IMG/VR virus record: IMGVR_UViG_3300036799_000111
Location: 1 to 35,037 of that record
Source: a virus
Length of the DNA: 35,037 bases
Reading direction: 5' to 3' (one strand)
Translations under genes and position numbers: made by a program
Shown: piece by piece, positions 21,470 to 30,239 of the stretch
How positions within the stretch are numbered: position 1 is the first letter of the stretch
Layout: each line of letters opens with the position of its first letter
Notes under the pieces: generated by a model
What the model was told of the DNA's origin: nothing
The model's database searches: none
What the model saw: the letters and a program-made list of their open reading frames with translations, nothing else

Positions 21470-21835
21470 TCACATGCGGATCTCTAGGACGAGCTCGGCG
21501 ACGAGCATGTCCACGCCGGCCACGGTCAGGATGCGCCAGTTCCGCCACTCGACGGTCTTGGCGGACTGGACCGTGCCGGCCAGGCTGATGTCGGCCTCGA
21601 CCGCGGCGGTGGCCTGCTCGAGCAGCGCGTCGAGCGCACCACCCTCGGGGGCGCCGACCGCGGCCAGCACGGGCAAGGCGGCCAGGTCGACACCGAAGGC
21701 CGGGCTGTGCTTGGTCACGGTGGTCGGGTACTGGACCACCAGCGCCGGCGGGTTGAAGGTCGCCGGCGGCGCCGGAAACACGGTGACGGTGCCGGCGGTG
21801 CCGGCGCCGAGGACCTCGGCCAGCGCCGCGCTCAT
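21470..21835 (-). CDS. Tail terminator-like protein, 121 aa
   Basis: ATG 21835 (MSAALAEVLGAGTAGTVTVFPAPP); the frame is open up to 21928, but that extension overlaps a dispersed repeat. It has a pattern of small neck/terminator proteins: VVQYPTTVTKHSPAFGVD, LDALLEQATAAVEADISLAGTVQSAKTVEWRNWRILTV, LVAELVLEIRM. Family assignment is from position and pattern. Confidence 0.55.
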   Translation of the reverse strand: MSAALAEVLGAGTAGTVTVFPAPPATFNPPALVVQYPTTVTKHSPAFGVDLAALPVLAAVGAPEGGALDALLEQATAAVEADISLAGTVQSAKTVEWRNWRILTVAGVDMLVAELVLEIRM

Positions 21836-21925
21836 GGTGGGCCGGTCCCAGCTCACCCGCAGGCCCCCCCAGCGGGCCCGCTGCGCCGGCGGCGGGCCCG
21901 CCCGTAGCTGCTGGCGCCCTGACGC

Positions 21926-21950
21926 CATTCGGGGGCGCAGCGGGGAGCAG
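21926..21950. repeat. Dispersed CTAG-hairpin repeat, copy F (degenerate)
   Basis: CCATTCGGGGGCGCAGCGGGGA, preceded by AGCTGCTGGCGCCC; the CTAG end is replaced by GCAGAG. It lies in the gap between the connector and the terminator-like gene. Confidence 0.45.
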
Positions 21951-21964
21951 AGGCGGCGCCCATG

Positions 21965-22300
21965 TCAGCCGAACACCAGCGGGGCCACTGAGGCGTAGAG
22001 GGCGTCGACGTCGGGGTCGGCCCGGCCGACGCGCATGGCGCCCATGTCCCCCCACGAGATGGTGCCGTCGATCGAGTCCCGCCGGCGATACAGCCGGGCC
22101 GCGTGCAGCAGACAGGCCTCATGCGCGGTGTCGGGCAGGCCGCCGTTATCGAACGGGGGAAGCGGGTAGCGGTGATTCAGGCGCAGGTCGCCGTAGTTGA
22201 GGGCGGCGGCCAGCGCGGTCAGGATGACCTGATCCTCGGTCGGGTCGGGCTGCAAGCGCAGCACCGTCCGCACCTCTTTCAGGGTCGGCCACTGACTCAT
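21965..22300 (-). CDS. Head-tail connector, gp6-like, 111 aa
   Basis: Helical protein (WPTLKEVRTVLRLQPDPTEDQVILTALAAALNYGDLRLNHRYP, AHEACLLHAARLYRRRDSIDG, DVDALYASVAPLVFG), the usual form of the HK97 gp6 / phage head-tail connector family, which forms a ring under the portal. ATGA overlap with the IPT-domain gene. Confidence 0.75.
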   Translation of the reverse strand: MSQWPTLKEVRTVLRLQPDPTEDQVILTALAAALNYGDLRLNHRYPLPPFDNGGLPDTAHEACLLHAARLYRRRDSIDGTISWGDMGAMRVGRADPDVDALYASVAPLVFG

Positions 22301-22734
22301 GGCGTGAAAGTGAAGTGCACGACGTTGGAAACCCGAGCCGCATAGGGGCCGTGGACATAGACCGGATACGGCTCGGGGTAGTCGTGCGGCCCGATGTCGA
22401 AGCGCAGCTCTGTGGCCGACACGTAGGTGGTGGGCATATCAAAGTCGGAATCGAAGTTCACCACGTCGTCGGGCCGGAAGCTCGAGCCGAGCACGGCCAC
22501 CGTGGTCCTGGGCGTCTGGTCGCCGGCCGGAACATTGTCGGGGACCAGGGAGTCGATAACCGGTGTCCCGGTCCCCAACAACGTGCCGACTTGATCTTTG
22601 CGGACCAGCACCGTCTCGCTCGCCACGTACCACCGCCACGAGCCGTCGAGCTGCAAAGCGTCGTCCAGCTCGGCCGGGTCGTCGGCGGAACACTCCACCC
22701 ACGACCCGACCGGGTTGATGGTGTGCCAGCCCAT
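22297..22734 (-). CDS. IPT/TIG Ig-like domain protein, 145 aa (capsid decoration candidate)
   Basis: N-terminal ~55 residues (MGWHTINPVGSWVECSA..., SWRWYVASETVLVRKDQVGTL) have no clear family. Residues ~60-145 show an IPT/TIG immunoglobulin-like pattern: PVIDSLVPDNVPAGD, TVAVLGSSFRPDDVVNF, TTYVSATELRFDI, VRVSNVVHFTF-like end (read AARVSNVVHFTF). Ig-like domains often decorate phage capsids or tails. Its place just after the capsid gene suggests head decoration or a neck role (inference). Confidence 0.6.
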   Translation of the reverse strand: MGWHTINPVGSWVECSADDPAELDDALQLDGSWRWYVASETVLVRKDQVGTLLGTGTPVIDSLVPDNVPAGDQTPRTTVAVLGSSFRPDDVVNFDSDFDMPTTYVSATELRFDIGPHDYPEPYPVYVHGPYAARVSNVVHFTFTP

Positions 22735-22741
22735 GGCCGTT

Positions 22742-24145
22742 TTAGGCCTTCGGGGTGTCGCGCCGGGTGCCGGTCTGACGTGACTCTGCCGGTGGCCGCT
22801 CTTGCTGGCCTTCGGGCTGCGCCTCGTGGGCCTGCAGACCGCCGTCTTCGGGCGGCAGTTTGGCCAGGGTGGGCATGCCGGCCGGCGCCGTGAGGCCGAC
22901 GATGCCCGTCGCCGACAGCGTGCCGAACGCCACGTAGCCGCCGTAGGCGACCTGCACGCCCAGGATCGACGGTTCGATCACCGACAGCAAACCGATGACC
23001 TCTTCGTAGACCTCGTAGAGGCTGGCGTTGCCCACGAAACAGGTGCCGGCCGCGAAGGTGGGCACGACGATGCGCGGCGCGCCGAGCAGATCACCCATGA
23101 AGCTGACGAGCTCCTGGGTGCCGGGGGCGCCCATCTCGGCCACGGTGTTCTGGGGCAGCACCACCCGGGCCACGTCGACCAGCGAGCCGAGCGCGGCCCA
23201 CACGTCGAGGCTGCACCAGATGCGGTTCGGCATCATATAGCTGGCCTGGTAGGAGTGCATCGCCGCCGTGTAGAGCGCCAGCACCCAGCCCTTCAGATCG
23301 TTGGTGGCCACCACGACCGGGGTCGCGGTGCTGGCCAACTTGAAGGCGGCGGCCACGGCCGTCTCGGTCTGGATGGCGTACACGTCGGCCAGGTCCTTGA
23401 TCAGGATGTCCCAGGCGCCCGGGCTGGTCCAGTCGATGTCCTGGCGGGAGATGTCAACCGTGCCGCCGTAGGTGGCCTTCGTGAAGTTGATCGGGGTGAT
23501 GGTCATCTTCTGCGACGGCAGCTGTGTTTTCTCGCCGGCTTGCACGCCCACGCTGGTGTGCTGGGTGATCTTCGGCCGCGAGAACGTGGTGCCGGGGATG
23601 CCGGCCATTCCCTTAGCGCCGCCGAGACTTGAGATTAAAGGGCGGTTGGCGTCGATCAGATTGACGACCGGCCCGACGATCGGGGTGGGCAGGATCCCGG
23701 GTGTGTCGCCGGTTTTCTGGTCGGCGACGGCGCGCATCTGCTGTACCCGGGCCATGGCCTCGGGGTCGGGCTGGCCGCGTTGCATGATGCCGGCGGCGCG
23801 CAGGTAGTCGACCAGGAAGGCGCCGGCCGAGGCGTAGTGCGGGGCGCCGTCGAGCCCGTCCATACGGCGAGGTTGGGCCGGCACCCGGTCCGGGGCGCCG
23901 TTGCCGGTCGCCGGCGGCTGGGGCAGACCCCCGACCGTGGCGGCGTGCTGCGACTTGACGGCCTCGTAGTCTTCGAGCGGCTTGATCTGGGCGTCGAGCT
24001 CCTGGATACGGGTGCGGGTGTGGTCGAGGACGGCCTGCTCGGCGTCGGTCAGGTCGCGGCCGTCGACCTGGCCGAGGACCGACTCGATGGTGGCGATGAG
24101 CTCGCTGCGCTCGTTGAGCAGACGGGTGAGAACGACGTTGGGCAC
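22742..24145 (-). CDS. HK97-type major capsid protein, 467 aa
   Basis: GTG 24145 (VPNVVLTRLLNERSEL), 8 bases after a GGAGG site. The N-terminal ~75 residues are the coiled-coil delta domain (TIESVLGQVDGRDLTDAEQAVLDHTRTRIQELDAQIKPLED) that acts as scaffold and is removed by the protease. The HK97 fold follows: PIVGPVVNLIDANRPLISSL, KMTITPINFTKATYGGTVDISRQDIDW, DILIKDLADVYAIQTE, and PRIVVPTFAAG...VGNASLYEVYEE. The C-terminal ~45 residues are disordered and polar. It forms the icosahedral head. Confidence 0.92.
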   Translation of the reverse strand: MPNVVLTRLLNERSELIATIESVLGQVDGRDLTDAEQAVLDHTRTRIQELDAQIKPLEDYEAVKSQHAATVGGLPQPPATGNGAPDRVPAQPRRMDGLDGAPHYASAGAFLVDYLRAAGIMQRGQPDPEAMARVQQMRAVADQKTGDTPGILPTPIVGPVVNLIDANRPLISSLGGAKGMAGIPGTTFSRPKITQHTSVGVQAGEKTQLPSQKMTITPINFTKATYGGTVDISRQDIDWTSPGAWDILIKDLADVYAIQTETAVAAAFKLASTATPVVVATNDLKGWVLALYTAAMHSYQASYMMPNRIWCSLDVWAALGSLVDVARVVLPQNTVAEMGAPGTQELVSFMGDLLGAPRIVVPTFAAGTCFVGNASLYEVYEEVIGLLSVIEPSILGVQVAYGGYVAFGTLSATGIVGLTAPAGMPTLAKLPPEDGGLQAHEAQPEGQQERPPAESRQTGTRRDTPKA

Positions 24146-24354
24146 TTCGGGAACCTCCGCGGTGAGAACAGCTAGGGGCCAGTTCCGATGCAGGTCGCCT
24201 GGCTGTCCGTGCGGTGGTCCCGGGGTGAGCGCCGCTCGACGCATGGCACGCTCGGCCCTGGCACCGGCCGACGGGCGGGCCGGCCGCGGTCTTCACTTGT
24301 TGAGGCCGGATGATACCCGCCCTGCGCCGTCCTCTGCGCGGACCGGCCGGCGCC

Positions 24355-24405
24355 GAGCGCCATGCGCCACGGCCCGCCGGTGGCGGGGCGCAGCCGGGAC
24401 GCTAG
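24355..24405. repeat. Dispersed CTAG-hairpin repeat, copy C
   Basis: About 50 bp with CGCCAC/GTGGCG arms and a GCCGGGACGC-TAG end, the TAG being the protease stop on the minus strand. With the rest of the 24146-24401 gap it separates the protease from the capsid gene, so it may act as a processing or attenuation hairpin in front of the highly expressed capsid gene (inference). Confidence 0.65.
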
Positions 24406-25025
24406 ACGGCGCTGCCGGGAGGGCGCAGGCGCTCGAGCTCGCGCCGCCAGCCGTCGACCTTCGTTTCGCCTCTCGGGCGGGGCCGCTCGGCGGTGCGGAC
24501 CATCGTCACCTCGGCCGAGGCGAACGCCGGCGTCGGCGTAAGGCTCACTTCCAGGAGGCGAGACTCCTGGCGGGTCACGCGGTCCATGTGGTCAGGGCCC
24601 AGGTCGGGATTCCAGTCGTCGACGTACTCCCAGGCCGAGCGGACCGGCGAGAAGCCGATCGACATGTACCCGAGGTCGCCGGACTCGGCGAGAAGGGCGG
24701 CCTGCTGCGCCTCGGGGAGCTCGTTGAGGCGCCACACCCCGTGCAGCCCGTCGGACTGGCTGTCCCACGATTCGGCGTGGCCGATCGGCCAACTCCGGTT
24801 GTTGTGGAACAGCAGCAGCGGCAGGGCCTTGCCGGTGCCGGCCTTGGTGGTCTGGTCGAGCGAGCCGGCCTCGTGCTGCTCGAGAAACCAGCCGACGTCG
24901 GCCCATTCCTCGTAGGGCACGGCCCGGCCCTCCAGGTACTTGAACGGCTTGCCGACCAGTTGGGTGTCGCGCAGTTGCAGCGGCGCCGAGTAGACGCGGG
25001 CCTCGGGCGGCTTGAGCGTGGTCAC
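24402..25025 (-). CDS. Prohead maturation protease, 207 aa
   Basis: HK97 prohead protease (S78/U35-like) pattern: KYLEGRAVPYEEWADVGWFLEQ, LPLLLFHNNRSWPIGHAESW with the catalytic His, LGYMSIGFSPVRSAW with the catalytic Ser, and LLEVSLTPTPAFASAEV near the C-terminus. It cleaves the capsid delta domain and itself. ATGA overlap with portal and position before the capsid gene agree. Confidence 0.88.
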   Translation of the reverse strand: MTTLKPPEARVYSAPLQLRDTQLVGKPFKYLEGRAVPYEEWADVGWFLEQHEAGSLDQTTKAGTGKALPLLLFHNNRSWPIGHAESWDSQSDGLHGVWRLNELPEAQQAALLAESGDLGYMSIGFSPVRSAWEYVDDWNPDLGPDHMDRVTRQESRLLEVSLTPTPAFASAEVTMVRTAERPRPRGETKVDGWRRELERLRPPGSAV

Positions 25026-26236
25026 GGGGTTCCTCCTGTGTCGCCTTCTTCGAGGTCGGCGCTGTCGGCGGGGCTGTCAACGGTGTCGGACGGGGCAGAG
25101 CTCGGGTTGGGCAGGCCGGCCGGGGCCAGGGCGCCGACCGCGGCCGGGGGCAGGCCGATCATGGATCGGGCCTCGGCCAGGGTGGCCAGCCCGGCGTTGT
25201 AGGCGGCGGCGGCCGCCGTGACCGCCGTGGCCAAATCTTCTTGGAGCAATTGCGAGCGGCGGAACCGGACGGTCGTGCCGCGGGGCAGCCAGGCGGCCGA
25301 CCAGATCGACTCGACGTCGGCGAGCACGGGCTCGAGCGAGGTGCGGAGAATCTGCTGATACTGCGGGGCCGCCGTCTTGTAGGTGAGCCCCGCCACCGGC
25401 GAGCCGAGCCAGTAGCCGTCGAGGTTAAACATATTGGCGACGTCGAGCAGCGTGAGCTTTCTGGCCTCGATCAGTTGCGTGTCCGTCGGCGACCAGGCCA
25501 GGGGAATGACCTGCGTGCCGTTCGGGAGGATGACCGGCTCGCGCACCGGGCCGGCGAACTTGGTGGTCCAGCGGTCCTTGGCCTCGTCGGCGACGTCCTG
25601 GGAGACTGTGGCTTGGGGGGCGATGACGGCGACGGACGGGACGGCCGAGCCGGCCAGGGTGGTGCGCTCGTACTCTTCTTCCATCGCGGCCCGGTCGAGA
25701 GTCGAGAGATATTCCTCGACGACGCCGACACCGCGCACCGGGTACCAGCGGTCGGCGCCGCGGCGCACGTGAACAACGTCGTCGATATTGAGCTCCTGGC
25801 CGATGTAGTAGTAGCGCACGTTGGTCTCGACCCACGGATCCCAAATGATGTAGACCCAGGCGGCCGGCAGCCACATGGCGGCCAGCGGCCAGCCGTCGAC
25901 ACCGCGGGCGGTGATAAGGCTGATGGCGTTGCCGTTCAGCAGATAGTCCTCGACCGAGTTCTGAACAAACCACGGGCCGCCGCGGTAGGGGTCGGGGGCG
26001 GACAGCAGCCGGGGTTGCGGCAGGCGGGTGTCGCCCCGGTAGGCGTCCATCGGCATCTGCTTGACCAGGCCGCCGTACAGCTGGATGGCCCGGCCGACCG
26101 CCGGCACGCGCCGGGCCGATTGGGCGTCGTACACGTAGGGGCCGGGTACGGTCAGGGTGCTGGCCGAGGGCGGCACGATCGCGCCGTCGCGGGTGAGCAC
26201 GCCGCGGCCGGTCGGGATGGTGGCGACGAGGCTCAC
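25022..26236 (-). CDS. HK97-family portal protein, 404 aa
   Basis: GTG 26236 overlaps the upstream TGA (GTGA). Core features: VPAVGRAIQLYGGLVKQMPMDAYRG, QNSVEDYLLNGNAISLI, LPAAWVYIIWD, DDVVHVRRG, GVGVVEEYLSTLDRAAMEEEYERTTL and LLDVANMFNLDGYWLGSPVAGLTYKTAAPQYQQILRTSLEPVL. It is the 12-subunit channel for DNA packaging at the capsid vertex. The C-terminal tail is Pro/Ser/Asp-rich. Confidence 0.92.
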   Translation of the reverse strand: MSLVATIPTGRGVLTRDGAIVPPSASTLTVPGPYVYDAQSARRVPAVGRAIQLYGGLVKQMPMDAYRGDTRLPQPRLLSAPDPYRGGPWFVQNSVEDYLLNGNAISLITARGVDGWPLAAMWLPAAWVYIIWDPWVETNVRYYYIGQELNIDDVVHVRRGADRWYPVRGVGVVEEYLSTLDRAAMEEEYERTTLAGSAVPSVAVIAPQATVSQDVADEAKDRWTTKFAGPVREPVILPNGTQVIPLAWSPTDTQLIEARKLTLLDVANMFNLDGYWLGSPVAGLTYKTAAPQYQQILRTSLEPVLADVESIWSAAWLPRGTTVRFRRSQLLQEDLATAVTAAAAAYNAGLATLAEARSMIGLPPAAVGALAPAGLPNPSSAPSDTVDSPADSADLEEGDTGGTP

Positions 26237-26940
26237 GGGGTACCCCACTTCGTCTTGAGACTGGCCTGCAGGGTGTCCTGTTGCGGTGTCGTCAGGATAA
26301 ACGGGTAGAAGATGAGCTCACAGACGGTGCCCTGCCAGAAGGTGCTCGATCCGTCGAAGCCCACGTACAAGTTGCCGAGCCATTTGTTGGTCCCAATGCT
26401 GGCCGCCACGGTGACGGTGTGGGCGTCGGTGCGGATGGTGGACGCAGCGCCATTGAATACGGCGATCACGCAATGCAGACCCGTGCCCGCGCTGTCGGTG
26501 CTGTTGCGGCCCGCTCCGGCCTGGATGCCGTAGCTAATGGCCTTATACATCTCGGCGTTAGAGCCCACCAGGTCCGAGGCCGTGAACAGCGCACGAGAAT
26601 TACCGGACACGTCAAGACCGATGGCAACCGCCGCCACCGTCCAGGGCTGAGCGGTGTTCATGGGCAGGCCCGTGCGGGCCAGTTGATGAGTGCTGCCGTT
26701 GAATATCACGGCCGGCAGCCCGTTAACCGCCCCGGTGGTGTAGGTGGGCCGGGCGGTGCCGGTGGCGGACACATCGAACCCGCCGCCAGACAGGTCCGGC
26801 CAGGAGGCCAAAGCCGAGCCGTTGCTCACCCCGCTAATCCGGCTGGCATCGAACCACAGCGTTTCGCCGATCACCGGCGGACCGATGATCGGCGTCACCT
26901 CTTGCACGAGGATCCGACGTGCTGCGGTTCGACCCGGCAT
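26233..26940 (-). CDS. LamG/concanavalin-like adhesin, 235 aa
   Basis: ATG 26940 overlaps the stop of the collagen-like gene (TGATG). Pattern of a LamG-like jelly roll: ETLWFDASRISGVSNGSALASWPDLSGGGFD, LPAVIFNGSTHQLARTGLP, PWTVAAVAIGLDVSGN, KWLGNLYVGFDGSSTFWQGTVCELIFYPFIL. Such domains bind sugars. Genes of this kind usually lie with tail fibers; here it precedes the portal, suggesting a head-exposed adhesin or a displaced fiber (inference). Confidence 0.8.
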   Translation of the reverse strand: MPGRTAARRILVQEVTPIIGPPVIGETLWFDASRISGVSNGSALASWPDLSGGGFDVSATGTARPTYTTGAVNGLPAVIFNGSTHQLARTGLPMNTAQPWTVAAVAIGLDVSGNSRALFTASDLVGSNAEMYKAISYGIQAGAGRNSTDSAGTGLHCVIAVFNGAASTIRTDAHTVTVAASIGTNKWLGNLYVGFDGSSTFWQGTVCELIFYPFILTTPQQDTLQASLKTKWGTP

Positions 26941-27767
26941 CAGAAGTTCGCCGCTGCGAAGAAACCGAGCCAGTTCACGCCGTCGATACAGACGAAGGTC
27001 AGAATGTCTTGCTTCTGAGCCGTCGTCGTCAACGTCGGGGCTATGCCGCCAGACCATTTCGCCGACGCTGGCCACGTCACCAGCCGGCCCCCGGTCGTGT
27101 CCTGCAGCAGCGAGAGAATGAAACTCTTGCCCGCTCCCGCGGCCGGGAAAGTCACTGTGCAGTTGGCCGCCGTGAGTCTGAGTTGGTGCATGGTCGCGGT
27201 GCCGAAGTCGGGCAGCGTTTGAGCACTTCCTGCCGTGGCGACAGTGTTGACGGCCTCGACAGACGGTGGGCCTGCTGGCCCGGCCGGTCCGGCTGCGCCT
27301 GTCGGACCGGCCGGGCCTGTCGCACCGGCCGGGCCGGTCGGGCCGGGCACCGTCGAGTCGGCGCCAGGCGCGCCGGACGGGCCCGCCGGGCCGGTCGCCC
27401 CATCGTTGCCGGGCGGGCCGGTCAGGCCGTCCGCGCCGGCCGGGCCGGTCGGACCTGCCGGGCCAGTCGGTCCCGCCGGGCCTGTCGTGCCGGCCGGACC
27501 TGTCGGACCTGTCGGACCGGGCGGCCCGCCCTCAGGGCCGGGCGTGCCGGGTATGCCCTGCGGGCCCTCAGGCCCTTGCGGACCTGCCGGGCCGGGCGGG
27601 CCCGTGTCGCCGGCCGGGCCGGCCGGACCCTCAGGCCCGAGCGGCCCGGGCGGCCCGGGGATCAGACCGGAGAGCGGCTGTGTCGCGCTGACGGCGACCG
27701 CGGCGGGGAGCTCGACAGCAACGTCGGGCGGTGAGCCGGCCGAGGCGCTGGCGCCGAAGTCTGTCAA
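26940..27767 (-). CDS. Collagen-like repeat protein, 275 aa
   Basis: Probable TTG start at 27767, overlapping the upstream TGA (TTGA). Residues ~35-165 are Gly-X-Y collagen repeats (for example [16 protein letters not shown]), with one Pro-rich irregular site near the middle. A C-terminal beta head domain follows: [65 protein letters not shown], as in phage fiber tips. Collagen-like stalks form trimeric rods. The plus strand shows a mirror Gly/Pro pattern, which is only an antisense effect. Confidence 0.85.
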   Translation of the reverse strand: MTDFGASASAGSPPDVAVELPAAVAVSATQPLSGLIPGPPGPLGPEGPAGPAGDTGPPGPAGPQGPEGPQGIPGTPGPEGGPPGPTGPTGPAGTTGPAGPTGPAGPTGPAGADGLTGPPGNDGATGPAGPSGAPGADSTVPGPTGPAGATGPAGPTGAAGPAGPAGPPSVEAVNTVATAGSAQTLPDFGTATMHQLRLTAANCTVTFPAAGAGKSFILSLLQDTTGGRLVTWPASAKWSGGIAPTLTTTAQKQDILTFVCIDGVNWLGFFAAANF

Positions 27768-28207
27768 GTCGTGACCTCGCCGATAACGGTCACGAGACCG
27801 GCGACGAGCGTTACCACCATCGGCCCGACGATCTGCGCGTCCCAGGCGGCCGCGCCCGGCACCAGGTTGGCGGCCTCGGAGTGCGGCAGGCGAAGGTGGA
27901 TGAGGTTGCCGACGTCGGGGTCGACCGCGCACGAGAACGTGGCCTGCAGCGTGCCGTCCGGCTTGTCGCGCACTTGCGAGCTCGGCGTGTAGCCGGTCAG
28001 ATCGGCCGCCGTTCCGTCCGAGTTGGTGACGGTGATGTCGACCACGAAGTCGTCGCCCTGGTAGAGGATGAGGTTGACCGGCGCCGGCAACGACGACAGG
28101 GTTTGCGCCGCGGCCAGAAGCGCCAGGCCGCCGACGGCCGCCTCCTGCTGCTGCTGCTGTCTACTGCTGAGAACGAGGGACACCGCCGGCAAGCGTAGGC
28201 GGCGCAT
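27764..28207 (-). CDS. BppU-like N-terminal domain protein, 147 aa
   Basis: ATG 28207 ([15 protein letters not shown]); GTG 28216 is an alternative. It has a glutamine run (QQQQQ) near residue 17. The second half matches baseplate-upper-protein/fiber-attachment domains: [70 protein letters not shown]. It probably anchors the collagen-like fiber that follows. The three genes form one adhesin block. Confidence 0.65.
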   Translation of the reverse strand: MRRLRLPAVSLVLSSRQQQQQEAAVGGLALLAAAQTLSSLPAPVNLILYQGDDFVVDITVTNSDGTAADLTGYTPSSQVRDKPDGTLQATFSCAVDPDVGNLIHLRLPHSEAANLVPGAAAWDAQIVGPMVVTLVAGLVTVIGEVTT

Positions 28208-28270
28208 ATAGCACACCCCGGGGACGGTGCGGTGGGACCGCCCGGTCGCGATGTTTCACGATTCACGAAG

Positions 28271-29719
28271 CTAGAAAATCTTGAACTCGGTGTCGCCGCC
28301 CTTGACCAGCCCGTAGCGGGCCAGGGTGACGGCCACCAGCGAGCTCACATCGCCGCCCTGGCGGCGGGCCCACGCCCAGGCGTCGCCGAGCACCCGTTTG
28401 CGGGCGGCCGCCACCGCCGCGCCGAGGACCGGCTGGTCGAGGTGGGCGACCTGCCGGTTGGTCACGGCGTCGTAGAACTGGCCGCACGCCGCCGCGTACT
28501 CGCGGGCGCTGGTGGTTTCGGTGGCCACGTCCAGCTGGGCCAGGTCGACGAGCAGCGAGCCGGCCGGGCCGGCCGGGTCGATGATGATCGGCCAGGGATG
28601 CCAGCGCCGGTAGAGCTCGGCCAGGCGGGCCGGCACCCATTCCGTGCCGGGCTGGTGCGCCACGATCTCCACGTGGACCCGCCGGTCGCCCCGGTAGCCG
28701 GCCACCCCGATGGCCGACCAGGCCCGGTCCGGGGTGACGTCCACCGCGAAACACGGGACGCCGGCCATGGCCGACTGGACGTCGCGGCAGGCTTGCCAGG
28801 TGCCGCCGTCGATGACCGGGGCGCCGGTGCCGGTGCGCCGGTTGAGGTAGGCGCGGGCGAACTCGTCGGCGGGCAGCGCGTCATGGTCGACCCGCACGAT
28901 GGCCTCGGTGACGGTGTGGCCCAGCGCCGGCATGCAACGCCACCAGGTTCGCGGGTCGTCGGGATCGTCGTCGTCGCCGGCGGACCACTCGAAATAGGCG
29001 ACCCCGCTGCGCTCCCCGGCCTCGACCCGGGCCCGGCCGTCGTCCACTCGGTCGTTGAGAAAGATCGAGTCGTCGGTGCCCATCGTCGAGAAGATCCACA
29101 CCTGGGCGTTGCCGCGGGTGAGCATGGCGGGCCGGAAGGCTTGCATGAGCCGCTCGTCTTTCTGCGCCCAGGCCTCGTCGATGACGCCCAGGTCGAGGGT
29201 GGGGCCGTGGCCGGAGGTTTCGCCGGATGCGGTGATGCCGATGATCGAGGCTGTGGCCGGCCAGACCATCCGCTCGAGCCCGGTCTGGCGGCGCACCGTG
29301 AACGCCTTTTTGAGCGCGGTGCGTTTCAGGATCTCGGAGTGCTCTTCCCACTTTTCTCGGCTGCGGTTGCGGTCCTGGGCGGCGTAGAGGCAATGCTGGC
29401 TGAGGCCCCAGGCGATGCACCGGTCGACCTCGATGACCAGCACCAGCGTGGTCTTGCCGGACTGGCGGGGCACTGACACGCGGACCTCGCGGTAGGCGGG
29501 CAGCCCGGTCGACGGGTCGATCTCGCCGGCGACGTCGGCGACCTGATCCTGCCAGGGCATAAACCCTCTCGACCCGTCGAGGTGGGGGCCGCCGACGACG
29601 CCGGCCAGGCGGGCCAGGCGCGGCCCGAACGTCGGCCGTTCAGGGCTGCGGGGTGTCGCCCACCGGGGCGGACAGCGCGGCGAGGAGCTCGTCGATACCG
29701 GCGCCGCCCTCTTCCTCAT
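28271..29719 (-). CDS. terL: Terminase large subunit, 482 aa
   Basis: ATPase: Walker A VPRQSGKT (about 83-90), Walker B LGVIDEAW, coupling motif VWIFSTMG. Nuclease: FAVDVTPDRAWSAIGVAG with the first Asp, and PIIIDPAGPAGSL. This motor cuts and pumps phage DNA through the portal. The start is uncertain: ATG 29719 overlaps terS by 80 bases, but no good start lies between there and the conserved GPRLARLAG, and ATG 29560 would remove that segment. The start may use a CTG. The gene ends at 28271, and an apparently empty gap of about 60 bp follows. Confidence 0.9.
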   Translation of the reverse strand: MRKRAAPVSTSSSPRCPPRWATPRSPERPTFGPRLARLAGVVGGPHLDGSRGFMPWQDQVADVAGEIDPSTGLPAYREVRVSVPRQSGKTTLVLVIEVDRCIAWGLSQHCLYAAQDRNRSREKWEEHSEILKRTALKKAFTVRRQTGLERMVWPATASIIGITASGETSGHGPTLDLGVIDEAWAQKDERLMQAFRPAMLTRGNAQVWIFSTMGTDDSIFLNDRVDDGRARVEAGERSGVAYFEWSAGDDDDPDDPRTWWRCMPALGHTVTEAIVRVDHDALPADEFARAYLNRRTGTGAPVIDGGTWQACRDVQSAMAGVPCFAVDVTPDRAWSAIGVAGYRGDRRVHVEIVAHQPGTEWVPARLAELYRRWHPWPIIIDPAGPAGSLLVDLAQLDVATETTSAREYAAACGQFYDAVTNRQVAHLDQPVLGAAVAAARKRVLGDAWAWARRQGGDVSSLVAVTLARYGLVKGGDTEFKIF

Positions 29720-30239
29720 CGACGCCCCGCAGGGTGCGCAGCGCGGTGAGCTGCACCCGGGCCAGCGACGCCACCTGCGCCGGGTAGCGGGCCGCGTCGA
29801 CCGAGTCGAGCGCCCGGGCCAGGTGGCGGGCCAGGGCGGTGGCGGCCGAGTCGACCTCTTCCAGGCGGCCGCCCTTGCGCAGCGCCGTGATGGTCCGCTC
29901 GGTGGCGGCCGAGTTGCGCCACCGGCCCGGCGCCGGTGCCGGCGGCTCGTCGCTGTCGCCCTTGCCGGCCAGGCCCAGTTGGCGGGCCAGGGCCACGATC
30001 ACCGCCGCGTTCTCGGCCTTGACCAGATTGAGCGGGGAGCGCACCGCGCCGCCCCGGGCGCCGCGGATGACCTGGCCGGTCTGGTCCAGGGCCTGCTGCG
30101 CCCTGCCGAAGTCGGCCACCGCGCAGCAGTACACGGTGAGCGCGTCGACGTCGGCGCCGGCCGCCTTGCCTGAGGCCTCTAGCTGGTCCCATACGGCTCT
30201 GGCCTCCGCCGACAGCCATGCTGGCGGGGCCGAGCTCAT
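29640..30239 (-). CDS. terS: Terminase small subunit, P27-like, about 199 aa
   Basis: Probable ATG 30239 (MSSAPPAWLSAEARAVWDQL); the frame is open to 30386 with a low-complexity extension. The P27-family core is visible: DVDALTVYCCAVADFGRAQQALDQTG, followed by SPLNLVKAENAAVIVALARQLGLAG. The C-terminal region (ATALARHLARALDSVDAARYPAQVASLARVQLTALRTL) is a second helical domain seen in actinophage homologs. It recognises the phage DNA for packaging, next to HNH as in many siphophages. Confidence 0.75.
   Translation of the reverse strand: MSSAPPAWLSAEARAVWDQLEASGKAAGADVDALTVYCCAVADFGRAQQALDQTGQVIRGARGGAVRSPLNLVKAENAAVIVALARQLGLAGKGDSDEPPAPAPGRWRNSAATERTITALRKGGRLEEVDSAATALARHLARALDSVDAARYPAQVASLARVQLTALRTLRGVDEEEGGAGIDELLAALSAPVGDTPQP

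Noticed and set aside
27290-27660. Regular short repeats that could suggest a CRISPR array
   Set aside because: The 9-bp periodicity is from Gly-X-Y codons; there are no unique spacers of constant length.
27235-27774. Collagen-like Gly-Pro frames on the plus strand
   Set aside because: The reverse complement of GGN-CCN repeats again reads Gly-Pro. Only the minus strand has a fiber head domain and operon coupling.
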